A stretch of DNA of 64,000 nt from Rhodospirillaceae bacterium. Lineage in GTDB: Bacteria; Pseudomonadota; Alphaproteobacteria; Thalassobaculales; Thalassobaculaceae. A program made the position numbers and the translations under genes. A model generated the notes under the pieces. The model had not been told where the DNA came from and made no database searches. It saw only the letters and a list, made by a program, of their open reading frames with translations. Every line of letters starts with the position of its first letter. Position 1 is the first letter of the stretch. The stretch is from assembly GCA_018401495.1 (NCBI GenBank), contig JAGYJX010000010.1, positions 62,001 to 126,000 on the forward strand, in the 5' to 3' direction. Below are positions 37,953 to 47,149 of this stretch, piece by piece.

Positions 37953-39002
37953 CGCTCGCCGCCTCCCGCGCGCCGCGGCTCCATGCCCACCACAGCGCCA
38001 GCAGCACCGCACCGGCGGCGACCAGCATCCCGGACTTCTCCAGCAGGTCGAGCTGCAGGTCGTAATAAAATCGGCTGAGGAACCAGATGTGCGCCGCGAT
38101 GCCGAGTGCCGCCAGCATCCGGCTGCCCAGCAGGTAGGCGAGCGCCAGCAGCAGCGAGCGACGCCAGCAACCCGGCGGCGGTCACGGCGCCGAGCAGGAT
38201 CGCGGCCGCGCCGGCGGCGGCGACCAGCGGCCGGCGCTCCGGCGCCGCACCCCGCCACAGCAGCGCCAGCACCGCGACCAGCCCGGCGGCGTGCGCCGCC
38301 CGCGCCAGCCAGTCGGCCGAGATCCAGCCAGCCCGGATCGAACCGTCCCCGAGCCAGAGGTCGGCCGGTATCGACAGCGCCGCCAACGGCACCAGCAGCA
38401 GCGCGTGGGCGAGGCCGCGCAGATCGGGAGCGGCCGGCGGCCGGGTCAACAGCAGCAGTGCCGGCGGCAGCGCGACGGCCGCCAGGATCCCGGTGGCCTG
38501 CGGCACCTCGTCCAGCACCAGGGCCAGGCCGGCCAGGACCAGCGCCATCGCCGCCGCCAGGAACTGGTGGACCGGGTCCCGGAAGAACGCCAGCAGCGCC
38601 GCCGCGACCAGCGCCGCCGCGCCCGGCGGCGAGCCACAGCGACTCCCACTCCGCGCCGAGGCCGCCGGCGACCATCGCCTGCCCGGCCAGGGCGGTGGCG
38701 AGCGCGAACTGATGCGCGAACGACCCCTCCCCACCCCGGCGGATCGCCACCGACCCCGCCGCCGTGGCGACGCCGAACCCGGCCAGCAACAGCGGTATGG
38801 CGTCGTCGTCGACGGCGAACGCGATCACCAGCTGGGCGGCGAGCCCGACGATCGTGATCATCGCCAGCCAGGCGCCGATCGCCATCACCACCAGGAGGTA
38901 CCAGGGCAGGCCGCCGCGCCCGGCGGCGGCGAGCGCGGCGCGGGCCGCCGCCTCGTCCAGCGCGAGCCGGCGGCAGAGCCGGGCGAGCGCGTCGTCAGCC
39001 AT
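37945..39002 (-). CDS. DUF4401-domain multi-pass membrane protein, frame broken twice
   Basis: About 351 residues after removing one extra base near 38630 and one near 38159. Starts MADDALARLCRRLALDEAAA and then alternates about ten hydrophobic helices (YLLVVMAIGAWLAMITIVGL, AALVAAALLAFFRDPVHQFL, ALLLVPLAALSIPADLWLG). The corrected end is WWAWSRGAREAASDG. It overlaps the following GDYXXLXY gene by eight bases and the preceding DUF2157 gene by eight bases, so translation is coupled in all three. Confidence 0.82.
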
Positions 39003-39996
39003 GCGCCAGCATCTCCTCGCGCAGCCGGCGGAGCAGGGCGAGGGCGGCGCCGAACACCGTCAGCACCACCGCCAGCATGCCGAACCAGCCGAGCAGCGCG
39101 TCCTCGGTCTCCCACACCACCCGCAGGCCGGCCAGGGTCACCAGCAGGCTGATCGCCAGCACCGCCAGCACCACCGACGGAAAGTCGTCCAGCCGTCGGT
39201 AGATCAGGGCGAGGCCGACGGCCGCGACGGTGAAGACGGCGAGCGCCAGCCAGTCGTCGCGGCCGAGCCCGGTCGCGAACGTCGACGGGGCGGCGGCGGC
39301 GAAGGTCAGGCCGAGGATCGTTGCCACCAGCAGCCGGCGCGGCCACAGCGGTCGCAGCCAGGCGAGCCCCGGCCGCCGGGCGAGACCCTCGCGGGCGGCG
39401 AGGGCGCCGGCGTAGAACAGCGCCATCAGGGCCGCCACCGCCTGCGGGGCGATCCAGTCCATCGGCATGGCGATCTGCGCGGCGTAGGTGGCGGCGCCGA
39501 TGCCGGCCACCACCAGCCACAGCGCCCAGGGCGCCAGCGCCCCCGACAGCACCACCCAGGGCAGGATCAGCGCCGCCCAGCCGACGAACAGCGTGTAGGC
39601 GTCGGCGCCGGTCTGGTAGATCTGGCCGAACACCGCCAGCAGCACCCCGACCAGCATCGCCGCCGAGGTCAGCAGCGCCTCCCAGGCCACCGGCCGCCGC
39701 CGTCCCAGCCAGGCGCCGGCGACGCACAGCGCGATGCCGGCCTGGATGGCGCCGAGCTTGGCGAACGGCGGCAGGTCGGCCCAGTTGAACGCGAAGAAGA
39801 ACACGACGCCGGCCAGGACCTGGCCGACCGCCAGCGCCAGCAGCGCGGCCTGTCCCCAGCGGTGCCAGAACCCGTCGTCGCGGACCGCGCCGACCGCCTC
39901 CAGGTAGCGGGCCGGCGCCAGCAGCCCGGCGCGGAGCAGCGCGTGCGGCAGGGCGCTGGCGGCGGGCTCTGTCGAGGATCGGGCAGGCTCTGTCAT
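38995..39996 (-). CDS. DUF2157-domain membrane protein
   Basis: A 333-residue protein with a short cytosolic N-terminus (LLRAGLLAPARYLEAVGAV) and about nine membrane helices; the family signature VFFFAFNWADLPPFAKLGAI and VFGQIYQTGADAYTLFVGWA is clear. First gene of a three-gene module with DUF4401 and GDYXXLXY proteins. The DUF2157 family has no experimentally settled role that I know of; a membrane complex is likely from the fixed gene order. Confidence 0.86.
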   Translation of the reverse strand: MTEPARSSTEPAASALPHALLRAGLLAPARYLEAVGAVRDDGFWHRWGQAALLALAVGQVLAGVVFFFAFNWADLPPFAKLGAIQAGIALCVAGAWLGRRRPVAWEALLTSAAMLVGVLLAVFGQIYQTGADAYTLFVGWAALILPWVVLSGALAPWALWLVVAGIGAATYAAQIAMPMDWIAPQAVAALMALFYAGALAAREGLARRPGLAWLRPLWPRRLLVATILGLTFAAAAPSTFATGLGRDDWLALAVFTVAAVGLALIYRRLDDFPSVVLAVLAISLLVTLAGLRVVWETEDALLGWFGMLAVVLTVFGAALALLRRLREEMLAHG

Positions 39997-40107
39997 GATC
40001 CGTCGACGTGGTTCGGTTGTGACATCATCGGTTCGTCGAGCTGGATGATCGCCCGAAATCGCCTGCCTTCTCGTCTGCGGCGCAGGATAGCACCAGGAGG
40101 AGTCGCC

Positions 40108-40206
40108 ATGGCCAGTCTCACCGTTCGGCAGCTTTTCGAACGGTGCATGACGGACAGTGGTCGGCTCGTCGCGAGTCCGAGCGCCCTCTACGGGAGCACG
40201 AGTTCA
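40108..40206 (+). pseudogene. Possible degraded FitA/VapB-type antitoxin remnant
   Basis: A short frame with a perfect AGGAGG site opens MASLTVRQL, the usual start of ribbon-helix-helix antitoxins, and then loses similarity after nine residues; a second frame from 40143 has HDGQWSARRESERPLREHEF, faintly like the helix that should follow. This looks like an antitoxin gene with an internal deletion. It overlaps the Fic 3' end. Weak evidence. Confidence 0.3.
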
Positions 40207-41292
40207 TAGCTCGTGCTGCGGCCGCCCGCCTCGCCCCGTCGGAGGATGCCTCGTTCGATCAAGGCGACGATGTCGCGGCCGGCGGTGTCCTGGGAGCATT
40301 TGGCGAGCTTCGCCCATTTCGATGACGTCAGCTTGCCGTCGAAGCCATCGAGCATCCGGTTCAGCACGCGTGATCTGACGCTCGTTCAGCGATGCCTGGG
40401 CGTGCACCTTCCAGAAGTCCGCCTTTATCAGCACCGCCGACAGCACCTCGCCGGCACCGTCGATCGCTCGACCGAGGCAGCTAAGGAACCATTCCATCCA
40501 GAAGGTCACCTCGAGACCGCTCTTCTGGGAGCGCTCGAGCGCGTCGTAGTAGTCAGCCCGCTCGGCTTGGATCTGCGCCGACATGCTGTAGAAGCGTTGC
40601 GGGCTCTGCTCGGAACGGGCCAGTGCCATGTCGGCGATCGCCCGGGCGATGCGGCCGTTGCCGTCCTCGAAGGGGTGGATCGTGACGAACCAGAGGTGCG
40701 CGGCGGCAGCCTTCAGGACTGGGTCGGTATCCAGCGGAGCGTTGAACCAGCTGAGAAACGCTGCCATGTCCGCCGGCACCCGTGCCGCCGGCGGGGCGGT
40801 GAAGTGCACACGCTCGCGGCCGACCGGCCCGGATACCACTTGCATCGGCCCTCCTGCGTCGTCACGCCAGGCGCCGATCCGGATGCGGCTCATGCCGCTG
40901 CGACCGTTCGGAAACAGCGCCGCGTGCCAACCATACAGGCGCTCGTCCGTCACCTCGGCGTCGTAGTTCCGGGTGGCATCGAGCATCACCTCGACGATGC
41001 CCTCAACGTTGCGGTCGACAGGCTTGAGCGCGCCGGCGTCGAGACCGAGCCGGCGAGCGAGCGAGGATCGCACCTGCTCGGCATCAAGGCGTTCGCCCTC
41101 GATCTCGCTGGTTGTCAGCACGTCCTGCGTCAGCGTGCGTAGCACCGCCTCTTCGCGCAGCTCAAAGCCGAGCGCGCGCATCCGTCCGAGCAGCACACCC
41201 TGGCGGTGCCTCACGTCGGCCAGCTGCAGTGACAGCCTGGCGGTGTCCCAGCACAGTTCCGGCCAGTGCCGCTGTTCCCAGATGTAGGTCAT
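40188..41292 (-). CDS. Fic-domain AMPylase-like protein with DUF4172-type N-terminus, frame broken once
   Basis: About 367 residues after correction. The catalytic loop IHPFEDGNGRIAR matches HPFxDGNGRxxR, needed for nucleotide transfer to target hydroxyls. An autoinhibitory helix motif [ST]xxxE[GN] is visible as TSEIEGE near residue 64, marking a self-inhibited (class II-like) Fic enzyme. After one extra base near 40374 is removed the C-terminus reads LNRMLDGFDGKLTSSKWAKL and CSQDTAGRDIVALIERGIL, a winged-helix domain. The gene sits beside AT-rich repeated DNA and an antitoxin-like remnant, which suggests acquisition by transfer. Confidence 0.87.
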
Positions 41293-41335
41293 ATTCTCCG
41301 CTCTGATTGCGGAAAATATGACGGATATTCTCCGC
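41291..41335. repeat. Triple 11-bp repeat in the Fic promoter (candidate operator)
   Basis: ATATTCTCCGC occurs at 41291-41301 and again at 41325-41335, with a near inverse copy GCGGAAAATAT at 41309-41319. The block overlaps the Fic start codon and is much more AT-rich than the surroundings. The Fic protein's own winged-helix domain could bind here and autoregulate, as in other Fic/HTH proteins (inference). Confidence 0.55.
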
Positions 41336-41379
41336 AGCGGCAAGGATTCAATCGCCGCAGAAGATGCGGAGATTACCCC

Positions 41380-42411
41380 CTACCCCCGACCGGTCTCGAA
41401 TCCGGCCAGGACCGCCGCCAGATTGTCGCCCAGGATGTCGGAGATGTAGCCGCCCTCCTGCACGATCAGGGTGGGGTAGGGCGCGCGCCCGAGCCGCTCG
41501 CCGATGCGGCGGAAGCCGTCGGTGGTGACGGCGAGGAAGGCGAGCGGATCCTTCTCCGACGGGTCGAGGCCGAGGGCGATCACCAGGACATCGGGCCGGA
41601 AGGCGTCGACCGCCGCCAGCGCCGTCTCCAGGGTCTCCAGGTAGCCGGCGTCGCCGGTGCCGCGCGCCAGCGGCAGGTTCAGGTTGGCGCCGCGCCCGGG
41701 CCCGGCGCCGATCTCGTCGGCGTAGCCGGTGAAGAACGGGTAGTAGGCGCGCGGGTCGCCGTGGATCGACACGGTCTGGACGTCGGCGCGGTGGTAGAAG
41801 ATGCCCTGGGTGCCGTTGCCGTGGTGCACGTCGACGTCGAGCACGGTGACCCGTTGCGCGCCGCCGTCGCGCAGCCGCTGGGCGGCGATCGCCGAGTTGT
41901 TCAGGAAGCAGAAGCCGCCGGCCTGGTCGGCGTAGGCGTGGTGCCCGGGCGGCCGGCACAGCGCGTAGGCCGGCCCGCCGTCGCCGGCCACCAGGTCGGC
42001 GGCGGTCACCGCGACGTCGGCCGAGGCGCGCGCCCCGGCCCAGGTGCCGGGGCCGATCGGGCAGGCGGTGTCGGCCTGGTAGTGCCCGGCCTTGCCGACG
42101 ATGTGGGTCGGGTGGATCGCCATGTTCCGCCCGGGATGGACGTTCGGCAGCATCTCCGCGCCGTGGTCCGGCAGCGCCTCCCACTCCGTCCAGGCGTGCT
42201 GCAGGAAGTCCAGGTAGTCGGCGGCGTGGATGGCGGCGACCGGCGCCAGCCCGTGCTCCCCGGCCTCCAGCAGCGCGTGGCCGCCGGCCTCGGCGGCGCG
42301 CCGCAGGATCGCGGCGCGCTCCGGCGTCTCCGGGTTGGCGATCCGGTTGCCGCGGGCGATGAAGCCGCTCGGCGCGTGGGCGGCGTGGCGGTCGGTGACG
42401 ACGACGCGCAT
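41380..42411 (-). CDS. Histone-deacetylase-family amidohydrolase (acetylpolyamine amidohydrolase-like)
   Basis: A 343-residue zinc enzyme of the arginase/deacetylase fold. The active-site histidine pair is in CRPPGHHAYADQAGGFCF, metal ligands in VLDVDVHHGNGTQGIFY and the later LGLDPSEKDPLA, and the catalytic Tyr region EGGYISD. Bacterial members deacetylate acetylpolyamines or other small amides. The gene overlaps or abuts the amidase gene (11 bases apart) on the same strand, suggesting a shared amide-degradation role. Confidence 0.9.
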   Translation of the reverse strand: MRVVVTDRHAAHAPSGFIARGNRIANPETPERAAILRRAAEAGGHALLEAGEHGLAPVAAIHAADYLDFLQHAWTEWEALPDHGAEMLPNVHPGRNMAIHPTHIVGKAGHYQADTACPIGPGTWAGARASADVAVTAADLVAGDGGPAYALCRPPGHHAYADQAGGFCFLNNSAIAAQRLRDGGAQRVTVLDVDVHHGNGTQGIFYHRADVQTVSIHGDPRAYYPFFTGYADEIGAGPGRGANLNLPLARGTGDAGYLETLETALAAVDAFRPDVLVIALGLDPSEKDPLAFLAVTTDGFRRIGERLGRAPYPTLIVQEGGYISDILGDNLAAVLAGFETGRG

Positions 42412-42422
42412 CGGCCGGCCCC

Positions 42423-43810
42423 CTAGCCCAGGAACCCGCTCAGATCCGGCGGCGTGCCGACGCCGAGCACCGGCTCGAAGGCCAGCGCCATCGACAGCAG
42501 CCGGGCGTCCTCGCCGCGCGGCGCCATCAGTTGCAGTCCGACCGGCAGGGACGCGCCGAACTGCTGGATCGGCATGCTGGCGGCGCAGATCCCGAAGACG
42601 TTCGCCGGCTGGGTGTTGCGCGACGACAGCAGGGCGCGCTTGGCCTCGTCCGGGTGGGCGAGGTTGGCGAGCGGCATGGCGACGAATGGCGTGCTCGGGG
42701 ACACCCAGGCGTCCAGCCCCTCGAACCGCTCGGCGGCGATCGCCTCCAGTTCCAGGCGCCGGAACTGCGAGGCGGCGTACTCGACCGCCGTGACCTCCAG
42801 GCCGTGCGCGGCGCGCATGGCGGTGACGGTGTCCATCTTGGCGCGCGCCTCGGCGAAGCCCTCTGGGGTCAGCCGCGCTACCAGTTCGGCCGGCACGATC
42901 CCGAGGAAGATGCGCGAGCGCTCGACGGCCTCGGGCAGGTCGATGTCGACGATCTCCACGCCGGCCGCCGACAGCGCCAGCAGGGCCGATTCGACGGTGG
43001 CGCGCGTGGCGTCGTCCAGGTCCTCGACGAACATCCCGCCCGGCCGGCCGAGCCGCAGGCCGTCGAGCCGCGTCGCCAGCGGCACCTTGCCGTCGGTGAC
43101 GACGGCGTGGATCAGCGCGGCGTCGCCGGCGCTGCGGCACAGCGGCCCGATGGAATCCAGGGTCGGCGACAGCGGGAACACGCCCTTGGTCGACCACAAC
43201 CCGACCGTGGTCTTGTGCCCGAACAGACCGCAGAAGCTGGCCGGGATGCGGATCGAGCCGCCGGTGTCGGTGCCGAGCGCAAAGCCGCACAGCCCGGCCG
43301 CGACCGCGACCGCCGAGCCGCTGGACGAGCCGCCCGGGAAGCGGTGGGTGCCGGCATCCCAGGGATTCCAGGGCGTGCCGCGCGCCTCGTTGACGCCGGT
43401 GGCGCCGAGCGCGAACTCCACGGTCTTGGTCTTGCCGAGGATGACGCAGCCGGCCGCCTTCAGGCTGGCCGATCAGCGGTCCTTCCGGCCCGGTAAGGTG
43501 CTCGGTCGGGTACAGCGAGCCGTTGGTGGTCGGCAGGCCGTCGACCGCGATGATGTCCTTCACGGCCAGCGTCACGCCCATCAGCGGGCCGAGATCGGTG
43601 CCGGCCGCCAGCAAACCGTCGACCGCCCGCGCCGCCTGGCGGGCGCGCTCGGCGTCGACCACCTGGAAGGCGCCGAGCCGGCCGTTCAGCGCCGCGATCC
43701 GCGCGCAGGCAGGCCTCGGTGGCCTCCAGCGCGGTGATCCGGCCGCCGCGAAGGTCCATGGCGAACGGGGTGATCCCGCCTTCGAACGGGTCCGGTGGCA
43801 GCGCGGCCAT
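42423..43810 (-). CDS. Amidase-signature family hydrolase, frame broken twice
   Basis: About 461 residues after correction. Begins MAALPPDPFEGGITPFAMDL at 43810 behind GGGAGAGAGA. The Ser-cisSer-Lys triad is visible: lysine in GVTLAVKDII, serines in FPGGSSSGSAVAVAAGL and LGTDTGGSIRIPASFCG. Extra bases near 43712 and 43468 break the frame. Substrate not evident. Followed by the deacetylase-family gene; both hydrolyse amides. Confidence 0.87.
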
Positions 43811-43899
43811 GTCTCTCTCCCTGTATGTTCCTTGACGCCGACGGGCAGGGCGACGGTGGCACGCCCCCCGGACGGTCGCAAGCGAGTGCCTGTGCCGAT

Positions 43900-44781
43900 T
43901 CAGCCGGCGTCGAACAGGCGGACGTACTCGGCGTTGTCGGCGTCGGCGAGGCCGCGGCGGGCCATCAGCCGGTGCAGTTCGGTGGCGAGCCCGGTCAGCG
44001 GCAGGGCCGAGCCCAGCCGCCGGGCCTCGTCCATCACCGTGGCGAGGTCCTTCACCATGATCGCGATGCGCGACTGGACCTGGTCGTCGCGCGCCGCCAT
44101 GCGCGGCAGGAACTGCTGCAGGATCGGCGAATCCGCCCGCCCGCCGGCCAGCGCCTGGGGGATCCGGGCCGGGTCGATGCCGGCGTCCTCGGCGAGTTGG
44201 CAGGCCTCGGCCATCACCGCGATGCCGCAGCCGACGATCAACTGGTTGATCAGCTTGGTGGTCTGCCCGGCGCCGTTCGGTCCCATCAGGGTGAACCGCC
44301 CCGCCAGATGGGCGACCACCGGCGCCACGCGGTCGAACTCCGCCGGCTCGCCGCCGGCCATGACCGCCAGCGTGCCGTTGGTCGCGCCCGGAACGCCGCC
44401 CGACACCGGCGCGTCGATCCAGCCCATGCCGGCCTCGGCGCGCAGCCGCGCGGCGAACGCGGCGGCGCTGTCGGGGCGCATCGACGAGAAATCGACCAGC
44501 ACCGAGCCGGCGCGGGCGCCGGCGGCGATGCCGTCGGCCCCGAACACCACGGCCTCGACGGCGGCGGTGTCGGTCAGGCAGGTGAACACGATGTCGCTGG
44601 CGCGCGCGACCTCGGCCGCCGAGCCGGCGGCGGCGGCCCCGGCCGCGACCAGCGGCGCGAGCTTGGTGGGGTCGCGGTTCCACACGGCGAGCGGGTAGCC
44701 GGCGGCGAGCAGCCGCCGGGCCATCGGGCCGCCCATCAGGCCGAGGCCGACATAGCCGAGGCGGGGCGTCTCTGGGGGCAT
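43900..44781 (-). CDS. NAD(P)-dependent 3-hydroxyisobutyrate dehydrogenase-family oxidoreductase
   Basis: Beta-hydroxyacid dehydrogenase, 293 residues from 44781. The dinucleotide-binding GLGLMGGPMARRL is near the N-terminus, substrate-binding DAPVSGGVPGA in the middle and the catalytic lysine in GQTTKLINQLIVG. Three in-frame start codons 24 bases apart, each with its own GGAGG, precede the domain; I give the one nearest. Substrate may be 3-hydroxyisobutyrate, tartronate semialdehyde or another hydroxyacid. It is followed after 89 bases by the amidase gene. Confidence 0.9.
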   Translation of the reverse strand: MPPETPRLGYVGLGLMGGPMARRLLAAGYPLAVWNRDPTKLAPLVAAGAAAAGSAAEVARASDIVFTCLTDTAAVEAVVFGADGIAAGARAGSVLVDFSSMRPDSAAAFAARLRAEAGMGWIDAPVSGGVPGATNGTLAVMAGGEPAEFDRVAPVVAHLAGRFTLMGPNGAGQTTKLINQLIVGCGIAVMAEACQLAEDAGIDPARIPQALAGGRADSPILQQFLPRMAARDDQVQSRIAIMVKDLATVMDEARRLGSALPLTGLATELHRLMARRGLADADNAEYVRLFDAG

Positions 44782-44839
44782 CGGAACCTCCGGTTCGGGG
44801 GGCATCGGAACCTCCGGTTCGGGGGGCATCGGAACCTCC
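44774..44839 (-). repeat. 24-bp tandem repeat carrying three Shine-Dalgarno/ATG units
   Basis: The unit GGAGGTTCCGATGCCCCC occurs three times at a 24-base period, with ATGs at 44829, 44805 and 44781, all in frame with the dehydrogenase. Translation could start at any, adding one or two copies of MPPEPEVP to the N-terminus. Confidence 0.85.
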
Positions 44840-44861
44840 GGTCAGGGGTGGCGGGGCGGCC

Positions 44862-45815
44862 TCAATCGGTGCCGAGCAGGATCAGCAGGGCCGACAGGGT
44901 GAAGCCGGACAGCACGGTCGAGATCAGGATGACCGAGGTCGAGCGTTCCAGGTACAGACGGTATCGGTAGGCCAGCACGAACACCAGCGAGCCGGTCGGC
45001 AGCGCGGCGCCGACGATCACCGAGCGCACCTGCATCGCATCGAGGGCCAGCGGGCCGGAGGAGAGCGGCCCGAGCGCGAGCCAGGCGGCCAGCGCCGGCA
45101 TCACCAGCAGCTTCAGGAACACCACCCAGCCCACCTCGCCGAGGCCGGCTCGCAGCGGCTTACCGACCAGGAACAGCCCCATCGCGAACAGCGCCGCCGG
45201 GCCCGCCGCCGCGCCGATGATGGTGCCGAACGTCCGCACCGGCGTCGGCAGCGGCCACCCGGTCGCCGACCAGCACATCCCCAGTAGCGCCGACAGCACC
45301 AGCGGATTCAGCAGGACCGCCCGCAGCACGCCGGCGACGATCCGCAGGGGCGGGTCCTCGGCCCGCAGGTCCAGTTCGATCAGCGTCACGAACAGCGCGA
45401 CCATGAAGGCGGCGTTGTACACCGTCAGGATCAGCGCCGGCAGCAACGCGGCCTCGCCGAACGCGGTCGGCAGCAGCGGCACGCCCATGTAGCCGGTGTT
45501 GGCGAACAGCGCGCACATCGCCTGCAGCGCGAGCGCCGCCGGCCGGGCGCGGAACACCAGCAATCCGACCACGAAGCTGATCGCGAACACCCCGAACACT
45601 CCCGCCGAGTAGGCGGCGAGGAACGGCAGGTCGAAGGTCGCCGACAGCGGCGCGGTCGCCATCGCGCCGAAGATCAGCGGCGGGAACGCGACCCAGTAGA
45701 CGAAATCGTTCAGCACGCCGGTCGCGGCCGGGGTGAACGGGCCGAACCGTCCCGCCGCCCAGCCGGCTGCCATGATCGCGAACACCGGGAGGACGACGTT
45801 GAGGACCGGTTGCAT
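44862..45815 (-). CDS. AEC-family (auxin efflux carrier-like) transporter
   Basis: A 317-residue membrane protein with ten helices in two five-helix bundles. The family's crossing motifs are visible as FANTGYMGVPLLPTAFG in the first half and VIVGAALPTGSLVFVLA in the second. Bacterial members export malonate, malate or similar acids, or are uncharacterised. It is upstream of and on the same strand as the dehydrogenase gene; a link to hydroxyacid transport is plausible but not shown. Confidence 0.9.
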   Translation of the reverse strand: MQPVLNVVLPVFAIMAAGWAAGRFGPFTPAATGVLNDFVYWVAFPPLIFGAMATAPLSATFDLPFLAAYSAGVFGVFAISFVVGLLVFRARPAALALQAMCALFANTGYMGVPLLPTAFGEAALLPALILTVYNAAFMVALFVTLIELDLRAEDPPLRIVAGVLRAVLLNPLVLSALLGMCWSATGWPLPTPVRTFGTIIGAAAGPAALFAMGLFLVGKPLRAGLGEVGWVVFLKLLVMPALAAWLALGPLSSGPLALDAMQVRSVIVGAALPTGSLVFVLAYRYRLYLERSTSVILISTVLSGFTLSALLILLGTD

Positions 45816-45981
45816 GGGCCGGGAGGCTAGTGCGGATGCCGCAGGTGCGAAAGGCGCAATCGCCGCGGCGCGCCTCAGGCGCCCATGGCGCTTGAAGCCC
45901 GGCGCGATCGGCCAACATCACCCCTGTCGCCGGGCGGTTGTGCCTCCGGCGTGCCGTCCCCGAGGCATGGGAGCCCGCCGG

Positions 45982-47134
45982 ATGCGACCACGCCCCTTGA
46001 TCCGCCGCGGCGCCGGCTCGGTCCGCCCGACAGGTCGGCGCGCTGCGCCCAGCCGCAGCGGCGGCGATGGTGGCCGTCGCGCTCGGGGTCGGCCGGCGCC
46101 ACGATCGGCCGGCGCCGCCGAGCCCGGCGGCGCGATCCCGGTGGTGGCGGCACGCGCCGAACTGGCCGAGACCATCGACATGGTCCGCCTGAGCGGCACC
46201 GTCACGTCGCCTCGGGTGGCGCGCGTGTCGGCCGCGATCGGCGGGCTGATTGCCGAGATGGCGGTGGAAGTCGGCGATCGGGTTCGCCCGGGCGACGTCC
46301 TGGCCCGGCTCGACGACGAGGTCGAGCGCCATTCCCTCGACCGCGCGCGCGCCGCGACCCGCGAGGCCGACGCCGAGCGCGCCGACGCCGAGCGCGAGCT
46401 TCCGGATCGGCCAGAGGCTGCTGACCAGTTCGTCGCTGCCCCAGAATGCCTTCGAGACCCGCGAGGCGCGGGTCCGGATCGCCGCCGCGGTTTCCGCGAG
46501 GCTGCGGGCCGAAGAGGCGATCCAGGACGCCCTTGTCCGACGCCACGTGGTCGCGGCACCGTTCGAGGGCGTGGTCTCCCGACGGGTGGCCGAGGTCGGC
46601 GAATGGGTGTCGCCCGGGACCATGATCGTCGAGCTGGTGGCGATCCGGGACCTGACGATCGACGTTCCGGTCCCCGAGGTCTACTACCCCCGGATCACCG
46701 GACTGACCGAGGGAACCGCGCAGTTCGAATCGATGCCCGGACGCGAGTTCCCGGTGGTGGTCGACACCGTCGTCCCGGTCTCCGATCCGGCCTCGCGCAC
46801 CTTCCTGCTGCGCCTGACGCTGGAGCGGGAGGGGCCGGCGCTGACCACCGGCAGCGCCGCCCGGGTGACGCTGAACCTGGCGACCGGGGACCGCGGCGTG
46901 GTGGTCCCGCGCGACGCCATCACCCGCTACCCCGACGGCCGGGTGTCGGTGTGGGTGCTGCCGGGGGTCGAGCCGACGCCGGTGGCGGACGAGCGCTTCG
47001 TCGAGCTTGGCCGGTCGTTCAACGGCCTGGTCCACGTCAGCGACGGTCTGCAGGAGGGCGAGCGGGTGGTGGTGCGCGGCAACGAGGCGCTGCGCGAGGG
47101 CCAGCGCGTCCGCGTCAACGGCGACGGCGCGTGA
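45982..47134 (+). CDS. RND efflux membrane fusion protein (HlyD/AcrA-like), frame broken at least once
   Basis: Periplasmic adaptor of an RND pump. From about 46150 the text is clear: SGTVTSPRVARVSAAIGGLI, AEMAVEVGDRVRPGDVLARL (lipoyl half), an alpha-hairpin, then after one extra base near 46400 ALVRRHVVAAPFEGVVSRRV, TMIVELVAIRDLTIDVPVPE and the barrel domain ending NEALREGQRVRVNGDGA. The N-terminus is uncertain: an ATG at 45982 has a GGGAG site but the expected membrane helix (PAAAAAMVAVALG) lies in another frame, so more indels are likely. Coupled to the pump gene 15 bases on. Confidence 0.85.
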
Positions 47135-47149
47135 GCGCGGGCCCGGCGC

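Noticed and set aside
41291..41335. CRISPR-like repeat
   Set aside because: Only three short copies, one inverted, with spacers of 7 and 5 bases; no cas genes. Operator interpretation preferred.
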